Shown here: piece by piece, positions 61,661-64,000 of the stretch
How the letters are laid out: each line of letters starts with the position of its first letter
Numbering within the stretch: the stretch's first letter is position 1
DNA from: Otis tarda
Lineage: Eukaryota > Chordata > Aves > Otidiformes > Otididae
Assembly: GCA_026413225.1 (NCBI GenBank)
Contig: CM048591.1
Coordinates: 77,657,009-77,721,008 of the forward strand
Length of the DNA stretch: 64,000 bases
Direction: 5' to 3'
Program-made: the position numbers and the translations under genes
The notes under the pieces: model-generated
The model's database searches: none
Told to the model about the DNA's origin: nothing
What the model saw: the letters and a program-made list of their open reading frames with translations, nothing else

Positions 61661-62935
61661 CCTGCTCTGAAGAGCTGCGGTACCCAGCTGCCTTGCAGTA
61701 GTCACGGTCGCTAACTTAAAGACCTGCCTTTCAGTGTTGCTGTTAATTGAAAGGAGACAAAGTGACACGAATAATTTGTCTTTTTATTTATTTCTTTATT
61801 ACATAGCACTAGCTATGGCTTGATATTTTCCTGTTGCGGTGTAGGCATTTCTTCCGCTTCCATTACTAGACATCCCTGAAAGTTCTTGGTGAGTTTTGTA
61901 GGTAACACATACAAATGCTCATTCTCAACCTGGAATGAACTGCTTTGGTGCCCACTGGTACTCCACGCTCTTAAAAATACCCGTTTCTCAAAGAACGTTC
62001 TCTTTCTCAGTGACATTTCTAAATCTCTGAATTCAGTTTTCTGAAGTGCCTCTAAAGCCATATGAAATCCAAGGAGAGCAGAAGGCATAACGGCCTTTCG
62101 GAGCCGAGAAGTGGCTTGTGCTCGGATACGGGGAGTTTGAATTTTTATTAAATTAGTGTTTTACAAAACTGAAAGTGTGAAAGTTTACTTTGCCTGGGGA
62201 TGGCATTAACTTTGACTCCTGCTGTTTAATAAAGGAAAATGAATGCACACTAGAGCTGCTGCAGAAACCGTTAAGCATGGTATCTCCAAAAGCTAACTCG
62301 TTTTCCTAAATATATTTCTTGAAATAATAAGAGAAATTTCACTTTAAAAATGTAAATTTAAAAAATGTTGAGGACAAATGTTCTAAATGTATTTTGTCCT
62401 TCCAAGTCTTTCTGTTGATATATGTACAGTTAGCCCAGACGATACATTTTATTTGTACCTTTGGACTATGTCTGGGGAGACTGTTTCGTATTCCTCTTTG
62501 CTGTTACTGTGGATATGCATGGTTGTTATGTTTTGTTTTGTTCCTTAAAAAAAAAAAAAAAGGAAAGAAAAAGCTCCTGCAATACAGTGTTTTCGTGCAA
62601 AATCGCATCTTCAAAAGTGCCCAACATTCTGCTCAGTGTCCGTTGCACCTGTGCAGATGTAATTGCAAGACCAAGTCCGATGTACTTAGGGCAAAAATAC
62701 CCACTGGCTTTTTGGCAGGAGCATCTCCAGTGTTTTTGCACAATCACTTCAGTTTATCAGTTTCCCACATTGCAAAATATTGTCATTTAAAATGTGCGTG
62801 TGTTTAGATTTTCAGTTTCAGACTTATTCTGAAGCACAGTAAAATTCAGGAAAAGTATTCCTAGCTGTAAATCTCTCGTTTCAGAGAAATGTTTGATAGG
62901 TTTAACCTACTATTGCTGGGGTTTTTTTTCTTTAA
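61661..62935. other. FAM172A large intron, no gene seen
   Basis: AT-rich intron with an A-run of about 14 at 62547. Overlapping + open frames at 62394-62807 (137 and 109 codons in different frames) have no recognisable motif. Confidence 0.5.
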
Positions 62936-63280
62936 ATCACAGAATCACAGGATGGTTTGGGTTGGAAGGGACCTTCAAAGGTCATCCAGTCCAACCCCCC
63001 TGCCAGGAGCAGGGCCATCTCCAACCAGATCAGGTTGCTCAGAGCCCCGGCCAACCTGACCTGGGATGTTTCCAGGGATGGGGCATCCACCGCCTCTCTG
63101 GGCAACCTGGGACAGTGCCCCACCACCCTCAGTGTAAAAAATGTCTTCTTTATGTCCAGTCTGAATCTGCCTCCCTCTGTTTTAAAACCATCACCCCTGT
63201 CCTGTCACACCAGGCCCTGCTGAAGAGTTTCTCCCCGTCTTTCCTGAAGGCCCCTTTGGGGACTGGAAGACCAATCCCAT
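62936..63280 (-). mobile_element. CR1 LINE 3'-end fragment, reverse orientation, well preserved
   Basis: The sequence begins AATCACAGAATCACAGGATG and GTTTGGGTTGGAAGGGACCT. It continues with CCAGTCCAACCCCCCTGCC, the typical GAGCAGGGCCATCTCCAAC and GTTGCTCAGAGCCCCGGCC, and extends through TGTCCTGTCACACCAGGCCC to GGACTGGAAGACC. This is the reverse complement of an avian CR1 3' region. It looks less decayed than the other copies, so it is probably the youngest. Open frames over it are repeat artefacts. Confidence 0.97.
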
Positions 63281-64000
63281 ATGAGAGGAATAATGCAGCA
63301 TAACACAAAAATATTTCAGATCTGTCTAGTGTTTTGTTATGGTTGAGTGCACAATTTTTACTTCGTACATCTGTAAAACGGGTGTAGCAGCATGTAAGTG
63401 ACTCAAATGATAAAACGGTGTAATTAAGCAGTGTTTGTAAAATGAGGTCTTGTGTCAGTATCTGATGCTATTATTTTAGAAGTACACAGATCTTTTAATC
63501 TCTAACTGGAGTATACATTGATCTGAAATAAATGTCATGTATTAAAATGTTAGGCAAAAATAATTTTATTGGCAAACATCATTAGGTTTGTGTCTTATTT
63601 AAATAGCACGCCGGCATCATACTTTGGAGATATGTTTAACATCTGACATACACCAATATCCAAATTCCAATCAGACAGATTTGGTTCATAATTGGTAATT
63701 TATATGGGTTGCAACGCAGATTCAATTTTAATAATGCAACTCTTGAAATTCGTATTCTTCAAAAACAACTTTACCATAGAGAAGTTGCAAAACAGATCAT
63801 GTATTTTGACTTATTAGGTGTGGATGAGAAAAATTACAGTAATTTCTGTGAGTTACCGTAAAAAGTATATCAAATGTGGGTTCATGGTGTGCAAATTGTG
63901 TTAGGGGATTAGAGGGCATTGGAACAGCGCTGCTGACAGCAGTATTATAAAGTCAAAGCTAATTTTTTAATTTCTGTTTGTAACAATGCAGCAATGGAAA
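63281..64000. other. FAM172A large intron, end of window, no gene seen
   Basis: AT-rich intronic sequence to the window edge with no recognised exon or repeat. The next FAM172A exon is expected beyond this point. Confidence 0.6.

Noticed and set aside
62893..63303. 136-codon + open frame
   Set aside because: It reads through the reverse-oriented CR1 3' end, which is non-coding in this frame.
1..64000. CRISPR arrays, operons, tRNA or rRNA genes, intact endogenous virus
   Set aside because: None seen. Spaced direct repeats, cloverleaf-like genes, and LTR pairs with gag/pol motifs are absent on reading; the sequence is vertebrate intron.

Overview
The window looks like avian nuclear DNA. It is AT-rich vertebrate intronic sequence carrying several CR1 LINE fragments of the bird type (3' ends reading as TTCCAACCC..., TTCTATGATTCT). 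It contains two spliced exons whose translation I recognise as FAM172A (ARB2A), the Arb2-domain cotranscriptional regulator. From general knowledge this locus is Z-linked in birds and lies next to NR2F1; the window itself does not show that.

Layout. FAM172A runs on the + strand. A 66-bp exon (6819-6884) is followed by an 8.9-kb intron and a 192-bp exon (15743-15934). Both have canonical AG/GT borders and keep phase 0. I found no further FAM172A exon, so 15935-64000 appears to be one intron of more than 48 kb and 1-6818 part of the preceding intron. No complete gene, tRNA, rRNA or CRISPR array was seen.

Repeats. An old, badly decayed CR1 copy (about 9060-10495) is followed by a younger, internally deleted CR1 (about 10600-11068). 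There are CR1 3' tails at 12446-12687 and 13044-13090, and one well-preserved reverse-oriented copy at 62936-63280. A MIR-type SINE relic lies at 61195-61310 and a probable ancient LINE tail at 54225-54480.

The most striking structure is a 390-bp inverted repeat: 14505-14893 and 18109-18500 are reverse complements, with only two base changes outside an A-tract. They bracket the 192-bp Arb2-domain exon. In the pre-mRNA they could fold into a long near-perfect duplex around that exon, which would favour exon circularisation, skipping or dsRNA processing. The near-identity suggests a recent origin or gene conversion.

Other points are a decayed antisense coding relic of unknown family (802-2040), several antisense open frames with splice-like edges (27.7-35.5 kb), and small CpG-rich patches in otherwise AT-rich intron (26.4, 45.6, 48.7, 57.0 and 61.5 kb). 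These are candidate regulatory or promoter sites.
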